From assembly GCF_012489685.1 (NCBI RefSeq), contig NC_080042.1, positions 16,568,150-16,632,149 on the forward strand: a stretch of 64,000 nucleotides of DNA, in the 5' to 3' direction. Under the pieces are notes generated by a model, which saw only the letters and a list, made by a program, of their open reading frames with translations, did no database searches and was not told where the DNA came from. Source of the DNA: Lotus japonicus. Taxonomy: Eukaryota > Streptophyta > Magnoliopsida > Fabales > Fabaceae. Both the position numbers and the translations under genes were made by a program. This document shows, piece by piece, positions 42,068 to 54,000 of the stretch (within the stretch, counting starts at the first letter, position 1; every line of letters starts with the position of its first letter).

Positions 42068-43069
42068 TCACCTTTCGATCTTCTGATAATTGACCTCAAC
42101 ATCTTCCAAAGTATGGTTAACGAAGTAGATTATTTTCTGCTCGCCGTCAATTTCCTGCAAAATAACAGAACTAATCGCGTTGTCGCTTATAGCAAAGTAC
42201 AAATTAAGGGGAAAACCCTGCATGGGCTTTGACAGTATAGGCGGGGCGGACAAAAGCTCCTTCCGGCGGGTAAAGGCTTCTTCACACTCCGCTGTCCATT
42301 CGAACGTTGCATTTTTCCTAAGAAACCTAAAGAACGTCGCAGGCCTGTCGCCAAACAGAGGAAGAAACCTTGACAAAGCTGCAATGCGCCCTGTCAAATG
42401 CTGGACCTCTTTAGAATTCCCAGGACTCTTCATCTGCTGTATCTCCTTGCACTTATCAAGGTTAATCTCGATTCCCCTTGACGTGATCATGAACCCGAAG
42501 AATTTTCCACCTTGGATTCCGAAATAACATTTCTCCGGGTTGAGCCACATGTTGTGCTTGTGGATCTCACTGAACGCCTCTGATAAATCCTGGTGATGAT
42601 CCGCCCCCAAAACAGACTTCACAATCATGTCATCAATATCGACTTCGATGTTCCTAACAATCTGGCCAACGAAAACCATGTCCATCAATGACTGATAGGT
42701 CGCGCCAACGATCTTTAGTCCAAACGACATTGTACGATAACTGTAGTTAATTTTGGTAGTCATGAAAGTTGTTTTGTCCTCATCTGATGGGTGCATACAT
42801 ATATGGTGGTACCTAGAGTAAGCGTCCATCAAAATGAGCAATTCATTGTCGGAGGCGCCATCGACGAGCTTATCAATACTTGGCAGCGGATAAGAGTCCT
42901 TTGGGCATGCCTTGTTCAAATATGTGTAGTCTACACACATTCGCCACTTGCCGTTCGCCTTCTTGACCATCACCATGTTCGCCAACCACGTGGGATACTT
43001 GACCTCTCTGATAAACTCAACCGCCAACAGCTTGTCCACCTCCTGCTGTTTGATGGAGGAGGTGGACAA
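42068..43069 (-). pseudogene. Tat-like gypsy reverse transcriptase
   Basis: The frame carries LAVEFIREVKYPTWLANMVM, GKWRMCVDYTYLNKACPKDS, YPLPSIDKLVDGAS, LMDAYSRYHHICMHP, then VDIDDMIVKS and FGFMITSRGIE. The catalytic box is IDD where Y-V-D-D-M is expected, so the aromatic residue is lost. RNase H sequence starts (FEWTAECEEAF) and the frame closes near 42068. The VDDMIVKS signature points to the Tat/Athila side of gypsy. Confidence 0.85.
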
Positions 43070-43079
43070 GTTGTTGGGT

Positions 43080-43690
43080 TGGTCATCTCAACCCAATATT
43101 CGTGAGCCTGGAGAAGCATAATGAATACTCAATGCCTGGAGAGGCAGTGGCCAAAGAATACTCAACTTCCTGGAGAGGCAGAGACAAAGAATACTTGTTA
43201 TGCCTGGAGATGCATGTACAAGAATACTCGTTCTGCCTGGAAAGGCAGGGACAAAGAAAAATCAATGCCTGGAGAGGAAGTTATGAAATAATACTTAGTC
43301 TACAGGAGCTTTAAGAGTACCCAATGCCTAGAGATGAATTTCTGAAATAATACTTGCCCGGAGAGGCTATAATACTCAATGCCCGGAGAGGCACTAATAC
43401 TCAATTCCTGGAGAGGCAGTTGCTAAATAATATTCTTGCCTGAGGAGGCAAATCGAAGAATACCTCTAAGGAGGAGTCCTTGGAACTCACCCTTAATGAA
43501 ATCATAGTTAACGCCGAGGACTGGATGTAACCTTATTGTTATGGGGGTGAACCAGGATAAAATTTTGTGCATCATTGTCTCCTTCATTTACTCTTGCTTA
43601 TCCGCTGCGCCAAACGATTAAGTTCATTGTCTATCATGAACTATCGTTTGGATCTTAAATTTTTTGAAGGCCACAATTCAAACCCCCTTT
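43080..43690. repeat. Minisatellite in a copia LTR remnant
   Basis: 43105-43465 holds about ten degenerate units of 30-40 bp built around GAATACTCAATGCCTGGAGAG. 43530-43690 (GGGGGTGAACCAGGATAAAA, then AATTCAAACCCCC) resembles the 3' end of SIRE/Maximus-type copia LTRs. No internal domain follows; the LINE pol starts at once. Confidence 0.5.
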
Positions 43691-43699
43691 CTTCTGCAA

Positions 43700-44640
43700 T
43701 TCTTGGAAAAACATAGTAATGCTTCTTTTATTGCCTTCATTCCGAAGGTTGATGCTCCACAAACTGTGAATGATTTCCGACCCATCTCTCTTATTGGTTG
43801 TATGTATAAGGTGATTTCGGTGTTGTTAGCAATCAGATTAAAGAAGGTACTGAGGAACCTGATTAGTGAGCACCATTTTGATTTTCTTGGCGGGAGGAAA
43901 ATTCTTGATGGCGTAGTGATTATGAATGAATCCATTAATGCAACAAAGCGTGATAAATAATGATGATCTTCTTCAAAGTGGATTATGAGAAAGTTTATGA
44001 CTCGGTTAGATGAGATTTCCTGCTATACATGATGGGGCATATGAACTTTATCCAGAAATGAATTAATTGGATAAAATATGTTGGATTCAGCATCTGTGTC
44101 AGTCTTGGTGAATGGCAGTCCATATGATGAATTTGAAAAGGGGTAAGGACTCCGTCAAGGTGATCCATTAGCTCCGTTCTTGTTCTTGATTGTGGCGGAA
44201 GGCCTCAATAGTCTCTTTTTTCAAGAGGTAAGCAAGGGTAGATTTGTGGGCTTCAAATTTGGAAGGGAGATTGGGGTGGAAATCTCAACGCTACAATTTG
44301 CTGATGACACAATTTTCGTAGGGAAGGCCAATATGAGGAATATAACTGTTATAAAAATGTGTTATGAGGTGCTTTGAATTGGCCTCAGGTCTCAAAGTCA
44401 ATTTCCACAAAAGAAAATTGGCTGGAATTGCAGTGGAATGGGATAATTTGTCAAAGTATGCTTCTTTGTTGAATTGTAAATTGATGACTGTGTCGTTCGT
44501 TTATTTGGGTATTCCAGTTAGTGGTAGACCGAATGGTGTTCAACTTTGGGGGCCTGTTATACGGAAATTCAGAATCAAATTTTCCAAGTGCAAGAAAAAA
44601 GTTGTATCTTTTGGTGGAAGAATTTTTCTTATTCTGAGTG
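43700..44640 (+). pseudogene. LINE reverse transcriptase
   Basis: The frames contain NASFIAFIPKVDAPQTVNDF, RPISLIGCMYKVISVLLAIR, GLRQGDPLAPFLFLIVAEGL, LQFADDTIFVG (the FADD catalytic box) and LASGLKVNFHKRKL, the ordered blocks of an L1-type RT. Interrupted by at least four stops around 43960-44150 and a frameshift near 44365. Confidence 0.88.
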
Positions 44641-44649
44641 TTTTGAAGA

Positions 44650-45715
44650 TAAGAAGTTATATAGTGTTTTTGCCTTATTTTTCTTATCTTTTCCTTAGGT
44701 TTATTATTTTTTTATTTAATTAATTTGAGTCTTTAGTTGCATTTAGGTCTTTTTAAGTCATCATTTGCATTATAGTCCTTGTTGAGTATTTTATTGCATT
44801 TTAACCCTTAGAACTTAGTCCTTTTTGCATTTGCATCCTTGGTCAAGAATGTTAGAGCAATTAGGGGCATAATGGGAAGGAATCTTTGTAACTATAATCT
44901 GAACTTTCATGGCATAATGTGCATTAGATTAGTGGTTTGTGGTTACAAATAATGGCTTGATTGTGTGTTCAATGTCCAGCCCTTAGTAGAGGCACTTAAT
45001 GAAGAATTCCCTTGTCCATGGAATCTCTTTGGCGAAAGGATGTGGGATGCAGGCATGTTAGTGCATCATGTTGCACACATATGCGTGGAGAGTCAGGGGC
45101 TTGGCATTTTGAGTAATGTTGCCTGCATGTGAGTGTGTGCGAGTTATTTTTCCTATAAACAAGACTTTTTCATTTTTGTTTTGTATCTTATTTTTTCTGA
45201 AGTCTAAACTTTTATAAGTGTTGTTACTTTTTGTTGTCTGCATTTTGTCAAAAACAACCTGATGTCGAAGTAGATGTTGTTCCAGATAGTAGTAGATGGC
45301 CTGAACTAAAATGAACTTAATCTTCGACTAGATAGCTCATAGGTGATGAGGAATCAGACTGGTGAAATCTATTGAAAGCTCTTTTTGACTTGAGGAATCG
45401 GCACTTAGAGAAATAGGCTAGATCAACAATAGAAAGAATATTATTTGCATTCCATATAAGCTCAATTTTCTTAAAGCATAACTTGTTTGGGTGAAGCTAA
45501 CCCAAATGCTAGCTTCGAAACATTGTTTCTTCTACAATTCTAAATAATAAGTTCTCTACCAACAAATCAAATATTATTTGTTTTTACTTTTCTTCTAATT
45601 TAAGCAACCATTGCTCTTGTAAATCGATTCTCTAATCTCTGTGGTTCAACAATCTTTTATATTACTTCAGGCCTTCGGTCCACTTGCAGAACACGTATCA
45701 AGTTTTTATCTTTCT
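44650..45715 (+). repeat. LTR-like insertion inside the LINE (Athila-like 3' end)
   Basis: Ends with ACTTGCAGAACACGTATCA preceded by CTCTAATCTCTGTGGTTC, a pattern I know from the 3' ends of Athila-type LTRs. CCTATAAACAAG at about 45150 could be its TATA region. Boundaries and target duplication could not be fixed by eye. Confidence 0.4.
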
Positions 45716-45719
45716 GCTC

Positions 45720-46480
45720 TACCTCTGCTCTATCTTTCTTATTTTCAAACTGTCTGTTGGAGTTGGTAGGCTATGCACCCGCCTCATGCGTAATTTCGTT
45801 TGGGGTGGTTCGGAGGAAGCGAATAAAATTGCTTGGGTGAGCTGGGAAAATGTTTGCAAACCGAAGGAGAGTGGAGGCCTTAGAGTTAAGGATTTGTTTT
45901 CCTTTAATAGAGGTCTGATTGGGAAATGGATATGGCGATACTTGAATGAACCTGATAGCCTTTGGTGTAAAGTAATTAAGGCTCAATCTGATCACTACCA
46001 TTGTGCTTCATCTTGGAGGCGAGATGTCATGTCATTGTGCTATGTAGATAATTCAGATTGGTTCACTTATGGATTGGGAAATGTGGTGGGGGGAGGCGAT
46101 CAAAATTTGTTTTGGTATGAGGATTGGCTAGGATCAGGGTCTTTAGCAAGAAGATTTCATAAGCTGTACAATTTATCCAAAAACAAATACAGTATGGTGA
46201 AGGAGGTTGGTGAGTGATGAATGGTAGTTTGGTGTTGGAAATTTGTGTGGAGGAGGGATCTAAAAGGGAGAGAGATTAGCTGGCTTCAAGATCTTGTTGC
46301 GATTCTGAATGGTGGTAGATTGTTCGAAGGGAGGATGGATAAGTGGGTGTGAGTTCCAAGGGAGAAACGGATTTATACAGTTAACTTAGCATATCTTTAT
46401 TTTCAGGTTCATGGTGTGGAGGATCTGGATCCTAACTTCAGATTTGTTGTTCCTTTGTTTGATTGTCTGCATTTTAGCTA
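45720..46480 (+). pseudogene. LINE ORF2 downstream part
   Basis: Reads KLSVGVGRLCTRLMRNFVWG, KIAWVSWENVCKPKESGGLR, PDSLWCKVIKAQSDHYH and NLFWYEDWLGSGSLARRFHK, the region between RT and zf-RVT. After the stop at 46217 the frame continues (RRDLKGREISWLQDL) with stops to about 46450. Confidence 0.85.
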
Positions 46481-47918
46481 AGTATGTTTGTGTGCCAATA
46501 TGTCATACTAGTTGTTGAAACATCGTGCTATGACATGTGTCCCTGGGAAACGTTCTGTGACTTGGTTGATTAGTTGTGAAGCTTTAAGTCGATTACTTTG
46601 TGATCAAGTTAGGTTATTATTAGAAGCTTCTGTGCGCCGTCAAGGAATATTTTTTGTGTAATCAAACCCAATTCAAGGGGGTTTGATTTGGAGCTATTTA
46701 TGGAAGTTGGAATCTGCTTATTTATTGATTGCCCGAGGATCATGTGCAGATTTGCTACCTGGTTGTTTCTAAGAACAACTTCCTGATTTTGTGTATGAAC
46801 CGTGTGATCTTTCAAGCCCAATGAAGACAAGGCCTGGAAGACTATTTATGAAGACCCAAGACCTAGGTTCTAGGGACTGAACGTGTGATTGTATTCGGGT
46901 TTCATCGAGTTCATATTGTTCTTGTTATCTTAACAGCTTTATGCAATTGTTGTGAGCTAAGAGTTGTGTGTTTACTATGTGATCTTGATATTTGTCTTTG
47001 TAACACGTGTTTGAGTTCAATCACTGAGGCAGTGATTGTGTGAGAGAGTGAGATGGAGTTCTCATACTTAGTGGGAGACCTAAGTAGTATTCCACGGGTA
47101 GAGTTAGGTAGAAAAGGTGTTTGAACTGAGGCAGTTCTTGTGAGACATTTTGTGTACAATTTCTCTATAATAGTGGATTATCTATCTTGGGTGAAAACCC
47201 TCCAGACGTAGGTGATATTGCACCAAACTGGGTTAACAATCTCTTGAACGATTTTATTTTTTCTGTCGTTTATCTTGCTGCAATATTTACTGTGTTTTGA
47301 GTAATGTTGTACAAGATATCTTAGACATCTGGTAAAACATCTATCTTACAGTTGCCAGAATTTCAATTGGCATCAGAGCATGCACCCCTGTTCTACTAAT
47401 GGGTGAGATCTAGGGAGATATTTATGGTATTATGGACAACAACAAGGAAGGAGGATTTGTTCATAGGCCACCAATCTTGGATGGTACTAACTATGACTGT
47501 AACGCCCCGATTTCTCGAGTGTCACACAGTAGCCAATATTCACAAATAATTTTCGTCGATTTCATTACTTATCTTGATTAGGTGATAAAAGATCATTTCC
47601 TCTTTAGAAAACTCTTGAATACCACGTTTTAGAAACCTCATTAATATTTCTCCGATTTACAACTTTAACCAGAAACAGCGGATTAATGAAAAACGGTTTG
47701 AATTAAATCATGAACGGATTCGAACATAATCTATCACTGTCATAAAACCAACTGTAAATAAAAGAAATGTCGTGTCCACACCCAAGTGTGGAAAAACCAC
47801 GGTGAAAGTAAACTGTGTACATCAAATAATCAAAGTTTCCATAAAGCTTAACAAAATTAAAGTAAGGTTCTAAAATGAATGCTCGCTCTCATAGGGTCCC
47901 CCAGCATGGCAATATCAG

Positions 47919-48425
47919 TCACTCGCCGAGCCAACCGCACTGCCTCTGGCGTTTCTTCACAGGAGCCCTGTCCTCCGGTGCATCTCCACGCCCCTCCGTC
48001 TCGGCATCCTTAGGTGCATCAACTGCTGCAACATACCGTGGAGCAAAGTCCTCCATAGGCTCTGCAGGAACTGGAAGGGACTCGAGAGGCGGAGCTGGAA
48101 AGTCATCAAGGCGTGCCCACCAATCGGGTGCCCCGAGCGCCCGTGAAGAAACCTCCCCTCCAGCAATCCTCTGTGGAGAGTTCGAGCACGAACCCTCGTC
48201 TTCCAGTTGGTGGAATCTAGCAGGCGGATAGGGCATATCAATGACTCCCCCTTCAATCGTTCGGACCTCCACCAAGTTTCCGTCCCTGTCCATCCCCATG
48301 AAGCTCACATCCCCGACATAGACTTTTCGAGTCCCGGAGGAGTCGGCTCTCCAGGCCCGATCGTCAAGCTGACTATCAAGTCTCAGTGTCCAGTGACGGA
48401 CGAGCGTCGTCATCGTGGACGTCAT
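47919..48425 (-). CDS. LTR-embedded ORF, 168 aa, unknown function
   Basis: Open frame from ATG 48425 to stop 47919. It lies within the LTR about 420-930 bp before the LTR 3' end, so it would be in the leader of the element's RNA. Visible blocks are HWTLRLDSQLDDRAW, RKVYVGDVSFMGMDRDGNLV, DEGSCSNSPQR, a Pro/Glu-rich stretch (FPAPPLESLPVPAEP) and a basic tail KKRQRQCGWLGE. No signal peptide or membrane segment. A run of G precedes the ATG by a few bases. I do not recognise the family; relatives occur in the 1301-3509 arms and, more distantly, in the LTRs at 51578-51940 and 58458-58720. It could be a small accessory protein of the retrotransposon or a remnant of captured coding DNA. Confidence 0.5.
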   Translation of the reverse strand: MTSTMTTLVRHWTLRLDSQLDDRAWRADSSGTRKVYVGDVSFMGMDRDGNLVEVRTIEGGVIDMPYPPARFHQLEDEGSCSNSPQRIAGGEVSSRALGAPDWWARLDDFPAPPLESLPVPAEPMEDFAPRYVAAVDAPKDAETEGRGDAPEDRAPVKKRQRQCGWLGE

Positions 48426-48639
48426 CTACCCCCCCCCCCTCCAAATAACACATAACACAAAAGCAGGGTCAGGTCTAAAAGAAAAACACATAGCAAGATA
48501 AATATAATGATTCAACTTCCAAATTAAATAATTAATTCTTTCACATTAGGGTTCCTATAGTTAGTAGATCATCGAACGGAACCTCACTTCACACAACCCA
48601 CCAAAACTTCCATGGCCATCTTCGTGCTTCCGCAGAGGC

Positions 48640-48790
48640 ACGGTTATCACGGTGACCGCAGTCAACCAATTCACGTGGAGCCGCAATGATCCACAAAAGT
48701 TCACGGTGACCGCAGTCAACCAAATCACGTGAAGCCACACCGGCCCACAAGGTTCACGGGAGACCGCAGTCAACCCAAATAACTCCCTCG
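48640..48790 (-). repeat. Three-copy CGGTGACCG hairpin repeat in LTR B
   Basis: Units of about 55-60 bp share TTCACGGTGACCGCAGTCAA (third copy altered to CACGGGAGACCG) and a CACGTG palindrome. CGG-TGA-CCG can form a small hairpin, like the CGG-YTGA-CCG units in the LTR at 34386-37160. Confidence 0.6.
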
Positions 48791-51035
48791 CGTGCAAGGT
48801 ACCATCGTTCTCATGGTCCATAGTCTTCACTAGACCTATGACTGTTTTATCACATTTACTTGCAATAACAATAATAAACATGACGACAATAGATATTCAC
48901 AACACCAATGGGAATTACAGCTAGGTGAGCGACCCATGGTTCCTCAGTCAGGCAATATTCATATAGCATAGGTATTCATAATCATATTCACATGCTTTTC
49001 ATACACATAACTCATGCCAAATTATTCAAGCAAAGCCTCAAACGACTTGAGCATGGAATCAAAGAAAGAAATGCTCCGAACCCCTTAGAATAGGGTTCGG
49101 CCGAACCGACTTTAGGCTCTAGGGTTTTCAATTTTTTTTTCTTTCTTTCTTTCATTCCATACAAGCCTTTGTCCAGCCCCAAACATCAACATGTTCACCC
49201 AAAAATTCCAGAATTAAACATTCATCACTAACCATGTTGAAACAAGCACAATATGATCCAAAATTAGCAAGTAGTCATGGGATTTATGCATGAGATCATA
49301 GAACAATAGCAAGCACATCAAATGAAGGTTAATAGGCATGTATTTCACTGTACAAATTTCCAGCAACAAACATATTCACAAAACATCATGTGAAAACCCT
49401 CAAGATCATCACTTTTCCTCATAGAAATTCATGGCATCATCCTAGACATCTACCCGTTCCTAGGACCAGCCCTTACCTTGCTAGTTGGGCAAAGAAAAGG
49501 GATGAAAAGGTGATCAAGAGCTGCTGTGCAGGTCTCTTTCTCCTCTCCTACTCGAGCTCTCTCTCTCGCAGATCTCCCTCTCTCTCTCGCGCGCGCACAA
49601 GGTGGTTGTGGTGGCTTGGTCGGCGGCGGCTAAGGGTGCAAGGGGTGGTTCTCTCACTCTTTTCTCTTCTATTTTCTTTACGTAAGGAGTGCAAGGGTTT
49701 CTGTTTCAGATCTGAATGGAAAAGAAACTAGTTTCCCCCCCCCCCTTTACCCCTCTTGAACCCGCAACACACACAACCTAGTGGGCTAGGGTTTCAATTT
49801 TCTTTTCAAGCCCGAACCATGCCCAAACCCTTGACCCATCAATTTAGCTCTTAACATGGTCTAAACTCAATTAAAAACCAAGTCCTTTTATGTAAAAACA
49901 GAAGCAAAATCGGAATTAAGACAAAAACACCTCAATTAGTTCGCTGGTACTGTACAGCCTGAACGACAATCACTAAAATGCGAATATATCGAGCTACAGT
50001 GGTCGGAATGACCTGATTCCACTTCGAGAATTTTCTAGACTTAAAGGGCTACAACTCTCATGAAGGAAGTTTTCCCAAATGAAGTCGTTAAGACCCTCTA
50101 AAAATTCTCACAAGTTGACAGTTCTAATCTGCCAGTTATCAAACATTAGCTAAAACTCCAATTTTATTCAAACTTTCATAAAATTGTTCCAAATTGAACT
50201 TAGGGCCTTACAATGACTACTGGAAAGAACGAATGATTGCATTCTTGAGATTCATTTACAGCAAGACATGGAAATCTATTGTCAAAGGTTGGAAGCACCC
50301 GGTGAAGAGTGACAAAGAAAGAACTTCAACCACTGAACTGAAGCCTGAGGAAGAATGGACCAAAGAAGAAGATGATGAAGCTTTAGCAAACTCAAAAGAA
50401 CTTAATGCCATCTTCAATAGAGTGGACAAGAACATGTTCAGGTTGATCAATACCTACACCATAGCTAAGGATGCCTGGAAAATCATCAGGGTGGCTTGTG
50501 AAGGTACTATAAGAGTGAGAGTGTCAAGACTTCAACTTCTCACCACTCAGTTTGATAATCTGAAGATGAAGGAGGATGAAACTGTGTCTGAAGTTCACAT
50601 GCGGGTGTGAGACATGGCAAATGCATCATTTTCCCTTGGAGAACAAATGTCTGAGGAAAAGCTAGTCAGAAAAATTCTCAGGTCTTTACATAAGAGATTT
50701 GATATGAAGGTGATAACAATTGAGGAAGCTCAGGATATTGGCAACATTAAGTTTGATGAATTAATTGGTTCTTTGAAGACCTTTTAGATGTCATTGAATG
50801 AAAGGACAAACAAGAAGAGTACAAGTATAGCATTTGTGTCAAATGCTGAAGATGATGATGCAAGTGAGGAAGAGTCTGATAAAAATCTGTTTCAGGCAAT
50901 AGCTTTTCTTGGGAGAAAGTTCAACAAAGTTATGAGGAGGTTTGAAAGAAGACCTAGACCAAATGTGCCAGACAAGCGGTTTGACATTGGAAAAAATTCT
51001 GGTTTTGCTCGCAGAAACAAGGAAGAAGACAAACC

Positions 51036-54000
51036 TGTAACACCCCGATTTCAGTGGCGTCACTTTAGTAACCAAAAAGAAACTTAAGAAGAAAAACGTG
51101 AGTATTTTTTTTTCGTTAATGGAATTATAAACTGAAAGGAATGGAACTCAACAATAAACGATAATCAGATCTAATATACAATATAAATTACAGCCCCCGC
51201 TGTAAGTAGCAACCTCGTCACGAGTAACCTCCAGTGACGGAAAGTAGAAAAGTGTAACGCCCGTAGGCAATATGTACAGACAGAATAAAAAGGTCAAGTG
51301 TCCGCAACACAAACCTTCAAAAATGAGAAGAAGTTAGCCCAATCGGCCTAAAAAAGACCTCCTAAGTCCAACCAACTCTCTGTGATTCCCGTAAAGAAAC
51401 CACACAAAAAGCTACAGGCGGGAAACTACCCTGTCCCTAAGGAAACAAATGACAGTCAGAGCTAAGACTCTACTCCTACACTAATCCTATCTCGAGGAGT
51501 TCACACCAGCAATAAAATCTACATGCTAGCATGATCGTCGTCTGAATCTGAATCCAGAATGACCAAGTCTACGTACACTACCCGTCCTCCTCTCGCAACC
51601 GCGATGCGCTCCGGTGCTGGCCTCTCGGGCCCTGATCATCAATGATAGCAACCGTGGGTGAGCTAGACTCCGCTGAAGTCACTCCCACAGGCTCCTCCTC
51701 TGAGGGGTCCTCATCATCAGAAGATGACGGTGGTGGTGGTGCTCCTACTCCTGGTCCGCAGTGCACTCCGGGCGGCAGGTTGAAACTGACAGTGCACCTC
51801 CTCAGCACTCCCTCCATCAAGTGTCCTTCGCGATCCACACGATCCTCCATGATCCTCCCCGAGTACGTCGCTCGATGGCTAGCGGGGTCATCAACGGATC
51901 AGCACAGTCAACCAACATGTCATATATCTCAACACTAACCAATATGCATTCCGGAAGGGATGGACATCAACAGATCAGCCCTAACACCAGCCACGGTGGG
52001 ACCATTTCGGCCCGCATGCCTCTTACTCCAACAACAACACGTAGTCAGATCAGCATAAAACCCGAAGGCCTGCCATTTCGGTCTGCTACTAAGAGTCGCC
52101 TAATAGCGCTCTTACGCGGAAATCCGGGTCTTATGACCATTTTGGAATCCGCCGAGGTCCGATGTCCGTCTCGTGTTAATACCTCATTAATGGTGCATGA
52201 ATGCGAAATGATTAGCCAAACAACGTCTCCGACCTCACTCGACACGTCGCCACGTGTTCTAGCTACATTAATGTCTCTAAAAGCTTACCCTAAGGTAAAG
52301 TCGATTCTGCGACAAAAGACAACACTTCACAACAACACACTCTCTCATGATGATCTCCAAATCATCCGACACATCTCCATCCGATGGTCAAAACTGCTCA
52401 ACGAGCACAGAGTATCAACATACTCGGAAACTACCTGTTTCCCGGCTTATCTCTCGGATAGCCCAACAACACATTTGCTCCCAGAGCAAGGAGTATCAAC
52501 ATACTCAGAACTTATCAATTCTCTCAACACTGGGATCCGACGACACTTCTCATTTTCAAAACTAAGATTTGACTCCTAAGCTTTCTTTCGAGATTGTTAT
52601 CAATATTTGAAGATTTAGAGGTTGTTTAATGTCTTATGAATTTTTCCTTATAAAATAGATTCCACTTTGTCTTATCGCAAATCTTATGAGTTTAAGGATC
52701 TCTTAATCCCAAATAACTTTCAGAGAATGTCTCGATCCACTAACACAATACAAGGCCCGAAACTCCGTTCGTCCTATCAAACTTTCTCAAAATCTCGAAA
52801 TAAAATCGGCATGGCTTGCCCGTTATTCTCACTCCTCAGAACCACAGGATATATGAAAAGGCATAGTTAAATCAGCACAGTCAACCAACATGTCATATAT
52901 CTCAACACATACTAACATAACCACTTAGCACTTAGCATATAAGAAAATATCACATATCCTAGATTAACCACTTAGCACATAGCATGTAAGTCAATCTCAA
53001 AAACAGACAGTAGATGAATCATCTACATTGTCAGCCGAAGCCTCAGAAAACATTTTTTTCCAGTCAAACACAAACAAGTGCATAAACAGTAAATCAAGTC
53101 GAAAGTATCGACACCTAAGCATTAACTAAGGATTCAGTGAGTAGCCCTCACCTGTAGATTCTCCAGGGTTCTCCTCTAACACTTCTTCACAGCCAAAGCC
53201 TTGTTCCTCTGGAAATTCTTGAAATGAACCTTTAGAGTAAAACCACAGAATTCCATCAAAAACTATCGGAAACTAAGCTATCAACACTCACTAAGGTTAC
53301 ACGAAATAGTACATACTCCAAGGTACGATAATCTAGCGCGAAAGGACAAGTTTTTGAAAAAGAAATTTTCCTCATCCTCCTTTATAGCTCTCGACCACTA
53401 TTGGTAATTAGGTGGGTCGATTTTTCTTCGATCAAACTTGGCTCCTAGGTTATCATTAGTCGTAACTAAGGGTATTCTAAACTCGGAAATATTATCGGAT
53501 CAAAAATTGTCGCAGGGGTATTTTGGTCATTATTTTTAGCTCAGAAATTCAAAACTGAAATTTCGAAAAGCAAATTGGATGGGGACGTCACCAATGACGT
53601 TTATGACGACTAATCCTACTAGCACTAAGCTAAGGCGATAGTTTTCAGTCCAAAGGACGAAGCTTTGCCCCAAAATGGGTATTTTAAGCAGAATTTAAAC
53701 TCGACGGTAGTTTTTCGAGAATCGGCGCAGTATTATTCGCTAAACATACTAAGGAGAACGTAGGGAAGATGTTTAGATAGAAAAATGAAGTATTCAGGAT
53801 AGTTTTGCAAAATCCTCAAAACTATGAGCACAGAAAGACATAGTGAAAAGCTACGGAAAAGACGATCAGAGGTAAGGATTAGCGACTATACCTCGATACC
53901 TTGAAGTAGCAACTGTTGAATCAACGATCAAGCAAGAAATGAAGAAAAACTCTTCTCTTCCTCCTCTTGGTGAAGCTCGCGGGTTTGGAGTGAAAATGGT

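Larger units (their letters stand above)
39470..43069 (-). mobile_element. Tat/Ogre-like gypsy element fragment (pol and start of 3' LTR)
   Basis: Minus-strand pol pieces 43069-40330 are followed by about 560 bp of 3' UTR. A polypurine tract AGGGGAG (39767-39761) comes next, then an LTR start TGTTTAAGCC at 39760. The LTR's far end is not resolved (somewhere near 39470). Upstream it is broken at 43069, where the minisatellite region begins; gag and protease are missing. Confidence 0.7.
43664..46480 (+). mobile_element. LINE ORF2 remnant on the plus strand, split by an LTR-like insertion
   Basis: RT coding at 43700-44640 and the continuation at about 45720-46480, separated by roughly 1.05 kb of unrelated DNA. 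Neither LINE end is present (no 5' region, no poly(A) tail). The 3' side is cut by the copia LTR beginning at 46513. Confidence 0.75.
47498..50212 (-). mobile_element. Solo LTR of gypsy family B, 2.7 kb, inside copia gag
   Basis: Plus-strand view starts TGTAACGCCCCGATTTCTCG and ends TTAGGGCCTTACA, with ATGAC at 47493-47497 and 50213-50217. It holds an open 168-codon frame (47919-48425), a three-copy repeat at about 48640-48790 and a C-run directly next to the frame's start. The same LTR end forms both arms of the 1301-3509 palindrome and the 30346 fragment. Confidence 0.9.
46513..51035 (+). mobile_element. copia element: 5' LTR and gag, interrupted twice
   Basis: The 5' LTR is 46513-47365 (TGTTGAAACATCG...AATTTCA), followed by a Met-tRNA type PBS TGGCATCAGAGC (47368-47379) and gag from 47431. 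Gag is interrupted by the solo LTR 47498-50212, resumes at 50213 and stops at 51035, where the chromovirus element is inserted. The rest of the copia element is not found beyond 63390. Confidence 0.75.
47431..51035 (+). pseudogene. copia gag, interrupted
   Basis: The start MDNNKEGGFVHRPPILDG reads into the solo LTR at TNYD. Beyond it the frame resumes YWKERMIAFLRFIYSKTWKS, IFNRVDKNMFRLINTYTIAK and VSRLQLLTTQFDNLKMKEDE. A stop lies at 50608, another at 50785, and the tail FRRNKEEDKP-like region reaches the next insertion. The UBN2/retrotrans_gag type helical domain is clear. Confidence 0.75.

Noticed and set aside
51761..52579. 272-codon plus-strand frame
   Set aside because: It is antisense within LTR C, has no motif and crosses the segment bounded by direct repeats. 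The long open frame is probably chance, but it is the longest unexplained frame in the window.
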